NCBI RefSeq assembly: GCF_001509475.1
Contig: NZ_LLZG01000069.1
Location: forward strand, 1 to 64,000
Source of the DNA: Streptomyces regalis
Lineage (GTDB): Bacteria > Actinomycetota > Actinomycetes > Streptomycetales > Streptomycetaceae
Length of the DNA: 64,000 bases
Direction: 5' to 3'
Below are positions 34,911 to 44,600 of this stretch, one piece after another (within the stretch, counting starts at the first letter, position 1; the number at the start of each line of letters is the position of its first letter). The notes below the pieces were generated by a model. The model saw only the letters and a program-made list of their open reading frames with translations, was not told the origin of the DNA and ran no database searches. The translations under genes were made by a program, and so were the position numbers.

Positions 34911-37237
34911 GCACGGAGCCGCCCGAGACCACGGAGGACACCGAGCCGGGGACGCCGGGGGCCGCGCCGGAGGGCGGGACGCCGGGGGCCGGGGGCACCG
35001 AGGGTGCCGGGGGCAAGGCTGCGGCTTCGCGGCCGACGGGCAGGGACAGCGAGAGCCCTGCGGCCGAGCCGAGCGAGTCCGGCGACGACAACGGCGACAC
35101 CACGGCCCGGAGTTCTGCGGCCGAGGACGGCGACGGTGACAGCGGGGCCCAGTCGTCGGAGGGCCAGGAGGGCGAAGGCGGCTCCCCGACGGAGTCGTCC
35201 GCGGCGCAGTTGTCCGAGGCCGAGGCCGAGCTTGCCGCTCAGCGGGTCGAGCGGGAGCGGATCGAGCGGCGCAAGGCCGAGAAGGGGCGCGTCGAGAGCG
35301 GGACCAAGCTCAGCGGGACGGCCGCCGATCTGCTCGCCGCCGTACGAGCCGTGGAGAGCGGCGCGAAGCCGCCGGCCACCGTGTTCAGCGAGCCGGAGCC
35401 ACCGCGTCGGCCCGCCCCGGAGCCGGTACACCGGCCGCAGCCCGTTACGCCGGGCGCGCCCGCGGCTCCCGCGCCGGAGACCGTCGAGTCCGTGCGGCGC
35501 GCGCTGGCCGACGGCGGCGCCCCCGAGGCTCTCGCCCCGCAGGCCGCCGCGGTCCTCGGCGAAAGCGCGGGCGACCAACTGCGGGCGGATCCCTGGCAGT
35601 TGCTGCGCGTCGGCGGCGTACGGCCGGAGCAGGCCGACGGGTTCGCGCGGGCGCTGCTCGGCGCGGAGTGCGGACCGGACGACGAGCGGCGTGGCCGGGC
35701 GGTCACCGTCTGGCTCCTGGAGCAGGCGGCGCTGGCCGGGCACACGGCCCTGGAGATGCCGACGCTCACCGCCGCCCTGGCCCAGCGGGGTGTGCCGGAC
35801 GTCGATACGGCCGTGCAGAACACCCTGGCCGAGGGCGAGGCCCTGGTCTTCCAGGACGCCCTGGACGAGCCCGGCGCCCCGGCCCGGCGAGACGACGAGG
35901 CGGAGGAGGGCGAGGAACGGCCCGTCCGTGTCCTCGTCGGCCTGGAGCGGTACGCCCTGGCGGAGGAGAGCCTCGCCGACGGACTGGCCCGCCTGATCAA
36001 CTCGGTGCCGAAGCAGGACGGTTCGGCCGAGGAGTGGGAGCAGGCCGCGGCCGCCGCGGGCTCCGCCGCCGACCTGATCCGCACGGTCGCCGCGCACGGC
36101 CTGGTCCTCCACACCGGCGGGGAGGCGTCCCTGGCCGCACCGGCGGCACTGCTGCACACGGCGCAGGCTCTCGGACTGCGGTCCTGGGCGGCCGCACACG
36201 GCCCGGTCGGCAGGGGGCGCTTCTCGGCGTTGCTGAGCGGCTCCGGCCGGCCGGACAGCCCCACGCAGGCGGGGTCCGCGCCCGGCGTCGCCACGGTGGC
36301 CGGTCTGCTCTCCGGTGCCGAAGGGCCGGGTCGGGACGCGGACGGTGCGTTCGACCTCGATCTGCTCGTCGTGCTGGACGCGCCGCAGCTGGACGTCGAG
36401 ACGGCCGCTCTGCTCACGGAGTCGTTGCCGGACGGGGCCCGGCTGGTCCTGGCCGGGGATCCGGCGGTGCTGTGGTCGGCGGGCCCCGGGCGGGTGTTCG
36501 CCGATCTGCTGGCGGCTCGGATCTGCCCGCAGATCGCCTCGCGGCGACCGGATCCCGGCCCGCTGGGCGAGCTGGTGTCCGGTATCGGCATCGGCGAGCT
36601 GAACCAGGTCGAGGCGCCCGGCAAGGAGGTCGTGATCGTGCCGGTGCGCGACGCGGGGGAGGCCGTGCACCGTACCGTGCAGCTCGTCGCGGACTCAGTG
36701 CCCCGCGCGATCGGCGTCCCGACCGAGGAGACCCAGGTGATCACGCCGGGCCACGGCGGGGCGGCCGGCACCCGCGCCCTCAACGCCGCGCTCAAGGCAC
36801 GGCTCAACCCCGGTCCCGGCCGCTTCGGCGGCTTCGACCCCGGTGACCGCATCGCCTACTCCCCCGCGCCGGGCCGGACGGTGCCGGGCCAGGTGGTGAA
36901 GGCCGACGCCGAGGGGCTGCACCTGACCTGCGCGGGCGAGCCCGTCGTCGTACCGAAGGAGCGGGTGGAGCAGTCCGTGCGGCACGGCTGGGCCCTGACC
37001 GCACACCAGGCGGCGGGCATCCGCTGGCCGGCGGTGGTCGTGGTCCTCCCGGGCGACGCGGCCCAGGCCCTGAGCCGCCCCTGGATCTACACGGCGTTCA
37101 GCCGCGCCGACCGCCACCTCTCCGTGGTCCACGGCGTGGAGCAGGCCCTCCCCCGAGCGGTCGCCGAAATCCCGGCCAAGCCGCGCACGACCCGCCTGCC
37201 GGCGTTGCTGGCACCACAGCTGACGACGGCCGGCTGA
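34907..37237 (+). CDS. RecD2-like protein with a degenerate ATPase (no Walker A)
   Basis: A 776-aa protein. Residues 1-180 are an acidic, Pro/Glu/Ser-rich disordered region. About 185-290 carry helix-hairpin-helix-type repeats (ADPWQLLRVGGVRPEQADGF). The helicase-like core then follows, but the expected GGPGTGKT is replaced by TGGEASLAAPAALL, so ATP binding through a P-loop seems lost. The Walker B region is LVVLDAPQLD. The C-terminal helicase motifs survive in outline (HGWALTAHQAAGIRWPAVVV, and AFSRADRHLSVVHG near the end). It begins in the stop of the aldo/keto reductase gene. It may be a DNA-binding structural protein derived from a helicase; this is inference. Confidence 0.82.
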   Translation: MSTEPPETTEDTEPGTPGAAPEGGTPGAGGTEGAGGKAAASRPTGRDSESPAAEPSESGDDNGDTTARSSAAEDGDGDSGAQSSEGQEGEGGSPTESSAAQLSEAEAELAAQRVERERIERRKAEKGRVESGTKLSGTAADLLAAVRAVESGAKPPATVFSEPEPPRRPAPEPVHRPQPVTPGAPAAPAPETVESVRRALADGGAPEALAPQAAAVLGESAGDQLRADPWQLLRVGGVRPEQADGFARALLGAECGPDDERRGRAVTVWLLEQAALAGHTALEMPTLTAALAQRGVPDVDTAVQNTLAEGEALVFQDALDEPGAPARRDDEAEEGEERPVRVLVGLERYALAEESLADGLARLINSVPKQDGSAEEWEQAAAAAGSAADLIRTVAAHGLVLHTGGEASLAAPAALLHTAQALGLRSWAAAHGPVGRGRFSALLSGSGRPDSPTQAGSAPGVATVAGLLSGAEGPGRDADGAFDLDLLVVLDAPQLDVETAALLTESLPDGARLVLAGDPAVLWSAGPGRVFADLLAARICPQIASRRPDPGPLGELVSGIGIGELNQVEAPGKEVVIVPVRDAGEAVHRTVQLVADSVPRAIGVPTEETQVITPGHGGAAGTRALNAALKARLNPGPGRFGGFDPGDRIAYSPAPGRTVPGQVVKADAEGLHLTCAGEPVVVPKERVEQSVRHGWALTAHQAAGIRWPAVVVVLPGDAAQALSRPWIYTAFSRADRHLSVVHGVEQALPRAVAEIPAKPRTTRLPALLAPQLTTAG

Positions 37238-37284
37238 CCCCGGCCGGCCACCGACCACCAACGCCCCCGCCCCGGTCGAACAAC

Positions 37285-37324
37285 GGCGGCGGTCACGGAA
37301 GCCTCAGCTCCCATGACCGCCGCC
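37285..37324. terminator. Hairpin between convergent genes
   Basis: An 11-bp stem (37285-37295 with 37314-37324) with an 18-nt loop between the RecD2-like gene (+) and the acidic protein gene (-). Confidence 0.6.
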
Positions 37325-37346
37325 CGCCGACAGCCGCCGCCTCCGC

Positions 37347-38069
37347 TCAGCGGTCCGAGTCCAGCGACTCCAGGTCCTCGTCCTCGTCCAGCTCCGTGTC
37401 GAGGTCGTCCTCGATGTCGTCGGCGTCCTCGTCGTCCTCGTCCGCCTCGTCGACGTCGTCCAGCTCGTCGTCGAACACCGTGCTGACGTCGAAGCGGCAG
37501 ACCACCCGCTGGGGGTCGACCCCCTCGAAGGGCGCTTCCAGCCATTCGCCGGGGTCGGGCTGCTCGTCCGAGGCGGTGACCCAGAGCGTGGAGTCGCCCT
37601 CCTCCAGGCCGAACTCCTTGTGCCGGGAGGCGATCTCGTCCGGCTCGAACTCGCCGAACAGGATGCCCAACGCCCCGTGCACCGTGCCTGAGGCATCCGC
37701 GTCCGCGCCGTCGTCGTAGTCCGCCGCCTCGACCCGCTGGGCCTGCGCCAGCAGCCGCTGCGGCTCCGCCACAGAGTAGTCGCGGCGGATCAGCACGCTC
37801 ACCGAGTTCGGTTCCTCGGGGCCCGTGTACGGCGGCAGCGCGTCCTCCGTACCGGGGATCTCGAAGGGTGTGACCTCGTCATAGCGGTCGTAGAGCAGCT
37901 CGTCGTAGGTCTCGGCGGCCGCGGCCAGCTGGTTGAACGCCTCGTAGACGGCCGGGTCGTCCTCACCCGACCGGCGTTCGACCGCGGCCAGGTGGCGGTC
38001 CAGCGCGGTCTTGACCGCCTCGGCGGCGGCGCGTACCTCGGCAGCGGTGGGCTGCACAGCATCAGACAT
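37347..38069 (-). CDS. Conserved actinobacterial protein with very acidic tail
   Basis: A 240-aa cytoplasmic protein of unknown function. It has an alpha-helical start (AAAEAVKTALDRHLAAVERR), a central segment with SVSVLIRRDYSVAEPQRLLA and LWVTASDEQPDPGEWLEAPF, and a C-terminal run of Asp/Glu about 35 residues long. The ATG at 38069 lacks a Shine-Dalgarno; TAGCGT 7 bp upstream suggests a leaderless transcript. Only 47 bp separate it from the divergent DUF5703 gene, so the two share a compact promoter region. Confidence 0.8.
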   Translation of the reverse strand: MSDAVQPTAAEVRAAAEAVKTALDRHLAAVERRSGEDDPAVYEAFNQLAAAAETYDELLYDRYDEVTPFEIPGTEDALPPYTGPEEPNSVSVLIRRDYSVAEPQRLLAQAQRVEAADYDDGADADASGTVHGALGILFGEFEPDEIASRHKEFGLEEGDSTLWVTASDEQPDPGEWLEAPFEGVDPQRVVCRFDVSTVFDDELDDVDEADEDDEDADDIEDDLDTELDEDEDLESLDSDR

Positions 38070-38116
38070 AGTGCAGACGCTATCCGTACCGGGCCCCAGC
38101 CCGCACAATAGATGCG

Positions 38117-38305
38117 ATGCCGGAATACGAATTTGTCGACGTGTACGTACCGCGCGGGGTCTCCCGCAAGGACGCCACACGCCTGCTGACGGACCATGCC
38201 GAGTACGGACACTGGGAGTTGGACCGCCTGAGTCTGCTGCGCGACGGCAGCCGCCGGGTACGGCTGCGCCGCCGGATCATCCGCCAGGTGCGGGCCACGT
38301 GGTGA
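38117..38305 (+). CDS. DUF5703 family small protein
   Basis: A 62-aa basic protein beginning [20 protein letters not shown] and ending [15 protein letters not shown], the compact DUF5703 pattern found in actinobacteria. No Shine-Dalgarno precedes the ATG at 38117; CACAAT lies about 10 bp upstream, so it may also be leaderless. Function unknown. A strong hairpin follows. Confidence 0.8.
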   Translation: MPEYEFVDVYVPRGVSRKDATRLLTDHAEYGHWELDRLSLLRDGSRRVRLRRRIIRQVRATW

Positions 38306-38353
38306 GCTGAGGCGCCAGGAAGACAGCAAGACAGAGACAGCAGGAGAAGAAAC

Positions 38354-38391
38354 AACGGAGCGGACCCCGCCGAGGCGGGGCCCGCTCCGTT
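38354..38391. terminator. Terminator between DUF5703 gene and chpC
   Basis: A long stem (38354-38370 with 38375-38391, one A/C mismatch) and a 4-nt loop, between convergent genes. Confidence 0.8.
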
Positions 38392-38434
38392 CACGCCGGA
38401 GGGCTTCGCCCTACGCGTGCCGGACGGCTACGGC

Positions 38435-39274
38435 CTACGCCGAGGTGCGTGCCTTGCGGTACAGCACCGAGCCCGCCAGCAGCGCCCCCGCGCCGACCGG
38501 CAGGACGAGACCCACCGGCAGGTCGCTGCCGGTCTGGGCGAGCTCAGCGACACCCTGGGGCTGGGTGAGGGACTGGGCGCCCGGCTGGTTCCCGTGCGAC
38601 GAACCACCGTCCGGCGTTTCGCCGCCCGTGCTGGGCGGCGAGCTCGGAGTGCCGGGGTGGGTGGGCTCGTCCGGGTTCTGCGGGCTCCCGGGGTTTCCGG
38701 GGTTGCCCGGGTTTCCGGGGTTGCCCGGCTGCTCGGGGTTGCCGGGATTACCGGGGTTGCCCGGCTGCTCCGGCGATCCGGGCGGGTTCTCGTGGCCGCC
38801 GCCCGGCGGGGTGTGGCCTGCGCCACCGCCTCCGTTGGTGCAGTCGTTGCCCTCGACGGAGTTGCCGATGCCGATGACGTCGACGCTGTTGCCGCACACG
38901 TTGACCGGCACATCGATCGGCGCCTCGACGTGGTTGCCGGAGCCGACGCCGGGCGAGTCGCTGGCGTGCCCACCCGTCGACGCCCCCGAGCCGCCACCGG
39001 AGTCCCCGTGGCCGGCGGACGCGCCGCCGCCCTGGTTGCTGCAGCTGTTGCCGCTCGCCGGGTTGAGCACCCCGACGACGTTGACCGTGTTGCCGCACAC
39101 GTTGACCGGCACGTTCACCGGCGCCTGCACCGTGTTGCCCGACAGCACGCCGGGCGAGTTCACGGTGGAGCCGGCCGCACCCGAGCCGGTTGCGTGGGCG
39201 GCGCCGCCCGCGGCGGCGATGACGCCGGTCGCGGCCGCCATGGTCATCAGGCCCTTGCGGGTGACCTGTCGCAT
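38435..39274 (-). CDS. chpC: Long chaplin, sortase-anchored (ChpC type)
   Basis: A 279-aa cell-surface chaplin of aerial hyphae. After a Sec signal ([20 protein letters not shown]) it has two chaplin domains (about 38-80 and 109-149), each with a Cys pair ([20 protein letters not shown] and [20 protein letters not shown]). A Pro-Gly-Asn wall-spanning repeat ([15 protein letters not shown]) follows, then sorting signal LAQTG, a hydrophobic helix and basic tail YRKARTSA for class E sortase. Long chaplins hold the short ones on the wall. It lies next to chpH as in other streptomycetes. Confidence 0.95.
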   Translation of the reverse strand: MRQVTRKGLMTMAAATGVIAAAGGAAHATGSGAAGSTVNSPGVLSGNTVQAPVNVPVNVCGNTVNVVGVLNPASGNSCSNQGGGASAGHGDSGGGSGASTGGHASDSPGVGSGNHVEAPIDVPVNVCGNSVDVIGIGNSVEGNDCTNGGGGAGHTPPGGGHENPPGSPEQPGNPGNPGNPEQPGNPGNPGNPGNPGSPQNPDEPTHPGTPSSPPSTGGETPDGGSSHGNQPGAQSLTQPQGVAELAQTGSDLPVGLVLPVGAGALLAGSVLYRKARTSA

Positions 39275-39347
39275 TTACTGATTACCTGCCTTCGACCTTG
39301 TTCCGAAAGGACGACGTCGGAAATTCGACCGACGTTCCGAAAGGCCG

Positions 39348-39386
39348 GTCGGCCCCGGAGCGCATGGCGCGCGCTCCGGGGCCGAC
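39348..39386 (-). terminator. Terminator of chpH
   Basis: A perfect 16-bp GC-rich stem (39348-39363 with 39371-39386) with a 7-nt loop, 34 bp after the chpH stop, so chpH and chpC are probably separate transcripts. A direct repeat TTCCGAAAGG (39301 and 39335) lies between it and chpC, in the chpC promoter region. Confidence 0.8.
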
Positions 39387-39420
39387 GGGCTCAGCCCCTT
39401 TTACGGGGCGAGGCACAACG

Positions 39421-39654
39421 TCACTTGTTGATGCAGGTGTTGCCGAAGGCAGGGTTCAACAGACCGACCACGGAGATCGTGTTACCGCAGACGTTCGTGG
39501 CGACCTCGACAGGCGCCTGAACAACGTTGCCCGACAGGATGCCCGGGGAGTGCACAGCGGCACCCTGAGCACCGGAGCTGGCGGCAGCGAGGCCCGCGCC
39601 CGCGAGAACCAGCCCACCAGTGGCAGCCGCAGCAGCGACGACCTTCTTGATCAT
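39421..39654 (-). CDS. chpH: Short chaplin (ChpH type)
   Basis: A 77-aa secreted amyloid-forming surfactant protein. It has a Sec signal of about 25 residues (MIKKVVAAAAATGGLVLAGA) and one chaplin domain with two Cys (NVCGNTISVVGLLNPAFGNT, then CINK). Short chaplins assemble into the hydrophobic film that lets hyphae grow into air. The ATG at 39654 has AAGGAGG 5 bp upstream. Confidence 0.96.
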   Translation of the reverse strand: MIKKVVAAAAATGGLVLAGAGLAAASSGAQGAAVHSPGILSGNVVQAPVEVATNVCGNTISVVGLLNPAFGNTCINK

Positions 39655-39673
39655 TATTCCTCCTTGTTGGCAA

Positions 39674-39697
39674 TGCGATCACAAGTAGCTGATCGCA
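39674..39697 (-). promoter_or_regulatory. Inverted repeat in the chpH leader/promoter
   Basis: TGCGATCA (39674-39681) and TGATCGCA (39690-39697) are perfect reverse complements with an 8-nt spacer, 20 bp upstream of the chpH ATG. It could be a regulator site or an mRNA hairpin near the ribosome-binding site. Confidence 0.5.
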
Positions 39698-39811
39698 TCA
39701 CCTGTAACGAGGAGGAACTAATAGGGCTACGACCTTATGAGCGTCTTCACTCCCCCCAGTCATATCCCGTACGCCTGGCCGAATACTGAAGTGTCGTTTC
39801 AGTGGGCCAAT

Positions 39812-41137
39812 TCAGGACGCATCGATGAACCGGTCGAGCACCCGCACCCCGAACTTCAGCCCGTCCACCGGTACCCGCTCGTCGACGCCGTGGAACATGC
39901 CCGCGAAGTCCAGCTCCGGCGGCAGCTTCAGCGGCGCGAAGCCGAAGCCCCGGATGCCCAGGTCGTCGAAGGACTTGGCGTCGGTCCCGCCGGAGAGCAT
40001 GTAGGGGATCGCCTTGGCCGCCGGGTCCTCGGCCACCAGCGCGGACTGCATCGCCGCCACGAGCGCCCCGTCGAAGCCCGTCTCGACGGCCTTGTCGGCG
40101 TGCACGTCCTCACGGCGGACGTTCGGCCCGAGGATCCGGTCGATGTCGGCCAGGAACTCCTCCTCGAACCCGGGCAGGAACCGGCCGTCGACGTGCGCGG
40201 TGGCCTCGCCCGGGATGACATTGACCTTGTAGCCCGCGCCGAGCTGCGTGGGGTTGGCCGTGTTGCTGAGGGTCGCGCCGATGAGCTTGGCGATGCCGCC
40301 GAGCTTGGCGAGGGTGCCCTCCATGTTCTCCGGGTCGAGCTCGGTGCCGAGCGCGTCGCCGAGTTCGTCGAGGAAGGCCCGGGTGGTCTTGGTGACCCGC
40401 ACCGGGAACTTGTGCCGGCCCAGCCGCGCGACCGCCTCCGACAGCTCGGTGATGGCGTTGTCCCGGTGGATCATGGACCCGTGTCCGGCCGTTCCGGCCA
40501 CGGTCAGCTTCATCCAGTGAATGCCCTTCTCGGCCGTCTGGATCAGATAGAGCCGCCGCTCCTCGCTCACGGTGAACGAGAACCCGCCCACCTCGCTGAT
40601 CGCCTCGGTCACGCCCTCGAAGAGATCGGGGTGCTTGTCGACGAGGAACCGGGCGCCGAACTTGCCGCCGGCCTCCTCGTCGGCGAGGAACGCGAGCACG
40701 ATGTCCCGCGGCGGCCTGCGCCCGCTGCGCAGCCGGTCGCGGACGACCGCCAGGGTCATCGCGTCCATGTCCTTCATGTCGACGGCCCCGCGCCCCCACA
40801 CACACCCGTCCGCGACCTCACCGGAGAAGGGGTGGTGGGTCCAGTCGTCCGCGTTGGCCGGTACGACATCGGTGTGGCCGTGGATGAGCAGCGCGGGCCT
40901 GGAGGGGTCCTCGCCCTCGATGCGGGCCACGGTGGAGGCGCGCCCGGGGTGCGACTCGAAGATCTTCGGCTCGAGGCCCACCTCGGCGAGCTTCTCGGCG
41001 ACGTACTCGGCCGCCTTGCGCTCACCCGGGCCCGAGTGGTCGCCGTAGTTGCTGGTGTCGATCTGGATCAGCTCGCGGCAGAGGTCCACGACCTCGTCCT
41101 CGCCGGTGACGCCCCTGGCCGTGTCCGTCTCGCTCAC
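39812..41137 (-). CDS. M20-family zinc peptidase
   Basis: A 441-aa metallopeptidase/deacylase. The dinuclear zinc site is visible: HGHTDVVPA, RGAVDMKDMD, the catalytic Glu in DEEAGGKFG, and MFHGVDERVPV at the C-terminus. A lid (dimerisation) domain with GTAGHGSMIHRDNAI is inserted at about 200-320. The GTG at 41137 has GGGAGGA just upstream; an in-frame ATG at 41179 adds 14 residues without homology value. The substrate (dipeptide, acyl-amino acid) is not readable from sequence. Confidence 0.92.
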   Translation of the reverse strand: MSETDTARGVTGEDEVVDLCRELIQIDTSNYGDHSGPGERKAAEYVAEKLAEVGLEPKIFESHPGRASTVARIEGEDPSRPALLIHGHTDVVPANADDWTHHPFSGEVADGCVWGRGAVDMKDMDAMTLAVVRDRLRSGRRPPRDIVLAFLADEEAGGKFGARFLVDKHPDLFEGVTEAISEVGGFSFTVSEERRLYLIQTAEKGIHWMKLTVAGTAGHGSMIHRDNAITELSEAVARLGRHKFPVRVTKTTRAFLDELGDALGTELDPENMEGTLAKLGGIAKLIGATLSNTANPTQLGAGYKVNVIPGEATAHVDGRFLPGFEEEFLADIDRILGPNVRREDVHADKAVETGFDGALVAAMQSALVAEDPAAKAIPYMLSGGTDAKSFDDLGIRGFGFAPLKLPPELDFAGMFHGVDERVPVDGLKFGVRVLDRFIDAS

Positions 41138-41337
41138 GCTGCTTCCTCCCGCGGTGTTGCTGCTGGTGGTCCCCCTCATGGTCCCCTCATCCTCCCCCTC
41201 CCTGCGGCTGCGCCCAAGACCGGACGCGACCCGTCACACGCCGTTCACGGCGCGACGGGGGGTGATCGGGGCACCCTCCGAAGCCTGGTAATGTTTCCTT
41301 CGTCGCCGCGAGGGAAACCCCGCACGACAGACACCTT

Positions 41338-41422
41338 GTCCGGGTGGCGGAATGGCAGACGCGCTAGCTTGAGGTGCTAGTGCCCTTTATCGGGCGTGGG
41401 GGTTCAAGTCCCCCCTCGGACA
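41338..41422 (+). tRNA. tRNA-Leu (anticodon GAG)
   Basis: An 85-nt class II tRNA. The acceptor stem pairs GTCCGGG with CTCGGAC (one G-T pair). The anticodon stem CTAGC/GCTAG closes the loop TTGAGGT with anticodon GAG. The long variable arm GCCC...GGGC is typical of Leu. The T arm GGGGGTTCAAGTCCCCC is intact. CCA is not encoded. It reads CUC, a frequent codon in this DNA. Confidence 0.95.
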
Positions 41423-41433
41423 CGCGAAATGGC

Positions 41434-41463
41434 GAGGGCCGTGACCACGAGGTCACGGCCCTC
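41434..41463 (+). terminator. Terminator after tRNA-Leu
   Basis: A 13-bp perfect stem (41434-41446 with 41451-41463), 4-nt loop, 11 bp after the tRNA. Confidence 0.85.
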
Positions 41464-41590
41464 GGCCGTTGTGTGGGGGAAGTCTCGTCGGGGCGAAGAT
41501 CACCAGGTCAGCGCCTGTTCCGCCGGCGCCCTGCGGCCCCGAACGGCCGCTCCGAGTGGCGTATCGAAAGGCCCGAACCTAGCGTCGTAC

Positions 41591-41596
41591 TAAAAT
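41591..41596 (+). promoter_or_regulatory. Candidate -10 (TAAAAT) before the Pls-like gene
   Basis: TAAAAT stands out in the otherwise GC-rich 230 bp between the tRNA terminator and the NRPS start. It would give a leader of about 90 nt. No good -35 is seen. Confidence 0.35.
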
Positions 41597-41693
41597 TTCC
41601 GGCTTGTTACGGAGCTGGAGCCGGACAACCCCAGGCAGACCTGCGGGCCCGCCAGCGCCCCGGAGGCTTCCGGGTTCGAGACGCGAGGACCGG

Positions 41694-44600
41694 ATGGCAG
41701 CCATACAGGAGAGCAACGCTCTCGGCCTGCTCGGCGAGGAGCTCGGTGCAGAGCTCAGCTCGGAGATCCAGCAGCGGTTCGGTGACACGGCACGTTTCTC
41801 CGGGGGTCCGGCGGCCTCCCCGCGCACCCTCGTCGACGTCTTCGAGGCGTCCGTACGGTCCCATCCGGACGAGCCGGCCCTCGACGACGGCACGACCAGC
41901 CTCACCTACCGCGCGCTGGCCGTGGAGGTGCAGCGGCTGCGGCGCAGGCTCGCGGCCGCCGGGGTCGGGCTCGGCGATCGGGTCGGGGTCCGTGTCCCGT
42001 CCGGGACCAATGACCTCTACGTCGCGATCCTCGCCGTGCTCGCGGCCGGTGCCGCCTATGTCCCCGTGGACGCCGAGGACCCGGACGAGCGGGCGGAGTT
42101 GGTGTTCGGGGAGGCGGACGTCCGGGCCGTCGTGGGAGCCGGGCTCGAACTGACCGTGCACTCCCGGAGCGAGGTTGCCGCCGCCCGTCCCGGTGTCGAG
42201 CACGACGCGTGGATCATCTTCACCTCCGGCTCGACCGGTAAGCCCAAGGGCGTCGCCGTCAGCCACCGCAGTGCCGCCGCGTTCGTGGACGCCGAGGCCG
42301 CACTGTTCCTCACCGAGGAGCCGATCGGGCCCGGGGACCGGGTCATGGCGGGGCTGTCGGTCGCGTTCGACGCGTCCTGCGAGGAGATGTGGCTGGCCTG
42401 GCGGTACGGGGCCTGTCTGGTGCCGGTGCCGCGCTCGCAGGTCAGGAGCGGTGCCGATCTCGGGCCCTGGCTGGTCGAGCAGGAGATCACGATCGTCTCG
42501 ACGGTGCCGACGCTGGCCGCGCTCTGGGAGCCCGAGACCCTCAACGACGTACGCCTGTTGATCTTCGGTGGTGAGGCCTGTCCGCCCGAGCTGGCGCAGC
42601 GGCTGGTGACCGAGGGGCGCGAGGTGTGGAACACCTACGGGCCGACCGAGGCCACCGTCGTCGCCTGTGCCTCGCTGATGAGCGGGGCGGAGCCGATCCG
42701 GATCGGGCTGCCGCTGGACGGCTGGGAGCTGGCCGTCGTGGACGAGGCCGGGGAGCCTGTGCCGATGGGTGGCAGCGGGCAGCTGGTGATCGGCGGGGTC
42801 GGGCTGGCCCGGTATCTCGACGCCGAGAAGGACGCGGAGAAGTACGCGCCTCTGGAGTCCCTGGGGTGGGAGCGGGCCTACCGCAGTGGTGACCTCGTCA
42901 AGGCGGAGCCCGAGGGGCTGGTCTTCCTCGGGCGGGCCGACGAGCAGATCAAGCTCGGCGGGCGGCGGATCGAGCTGGGCGAGGTGGATGCCGCGTTGCA
43001 GGCGCTGCCGGGGGTGGCCGGTGCGGCCGCCGCCGTGCGGACCGCTCGCAGCGGTAATCAGCTGCTCGTCGGGTACGTCGTCACCCAGGACGGCTGGGAT
43101 CACGCGGCGGCGGTGGAGAAGCTGCGGGCCGAACTGCCCGCCGCGCTCGTGCCGCTGCTCGCGCCGGTCGAGGATTTGCCGACCCGTACCTCGGGCAAGG
43201 TGGACCGTAACGCGCTGCCCTGGCCGCTGGAGGAGCTGGACAGCGGTGGCCCGGCCGAGCAGTTGTACGGCACCGAGGCCTGGCTGGCCGAGCAGTGGGC
43301 CGAGGTGCTCGGCATCCCGGTCTCCGGCGCCCGCGACGACTTCTTCGCGATCGGCGGCGGCAGTCTGGCCGCCGCGCAGCTGACGACACGGCTGCGGACC
43401 CGCTATCCGAGCGCGGCCGTCCTGGACATCTACCAGCAGCCGGTGCTGCGGAAGCTGGCCCGGCACCTGGAGGAGTCCGCGCAGGACGACGGGGCGGAGC
43501 GGATCGTCGCGCCGGTGCCGAGGCGCGCGCAGGTGGTCCAACTTCTGCTTCTCGTTCCGTTGTTCACGCTGCTCGGCCTGCGCTGGACGGTCGCGCTGGC
43601 CGTGCTCGGGAACCTGTTGCCCGCCTACGCGTGGCTGCCGACGGCGCCCTGGTGGCTGGTGGCGGTCGGGGCCGTCGTGCTGTTCAGCCCGCCGGGGCGG
43701 CTGGCGCTGGCCGCCGGGGGCGCGCGGCTGCTGCTCAGGGACGTGAAGCCCGGGCGGTACGCGCGCGGGGGCAGCGTGCATCTGCGGTTGTGGGCCGCCG
43801 AGCGGCTGGCCGAGTTCAGCGGGGCGACCTCGCTGACCGGGGCGTGGCTGGAGCGGTACGCGCGGGCGCTGGGCGCCAAGGTCGGGCCCGACGTCGACCT
43901 GCACTCGCTGCCGCCGGTCACCGGGCTGCTGAAGCTGGGGCGGGGCGCGGCCGTCGAGTCCGAGGTTGATCTGTCCGGGTGGTGGCTGGACGGGGACCGG
44001 CTGGAGATCGGCGCGGTGAAGGTGGGCGCGCATGCCGTCGTCGGCACGCGCAGCATGCTCTTCCCCGGTGCGCGGGTGGGCAAGCGGGCCGAGGTGGCGC
44101 CCGGTTCGGCGGTCACCGGGCAGGTTCCGACCGGACAGCGGTGGGCGGGCGCGCCGGCGGTCAAGCTGGGCAAGGCCAAGCGCAACTGGCCCAAGGATCG
44201 GCCGCGGCGCGGGACGTACTGGCGTGTGATGTACGGCCTCACCGGCTTCGCGCTGACCGCGCTTCCCGTGCTGGCGGGCGGGGCCGCGTTCCTGGTGGCC
44301 CGCGTGTTCTTCACGCCGGACGCGCCCCTGACGGGCGCGGCGCTGGCCCTCGTACCGGCGACGCTCGCCTTCGGGCTGGCGTACGCCGTGCTGCTCCTGA
44401 TCGCCGTACGGCTGCTGAGCCTCGGGCTGCGCGAGGGGACGCATCCCACGCACAGCCGTGTCGGCTGGCAGGCCTGGACGGTCACGCAGCTGATGGACCG
44501 CTCGCGCGAGACGCTGTTCCCGCTGTACGCCGGGCTGGTCACGCCGGTGTGGCTGCGGCTGCTCGGGATGCGGATCGGGCGGGGTGCCGAGGTGTCGACG

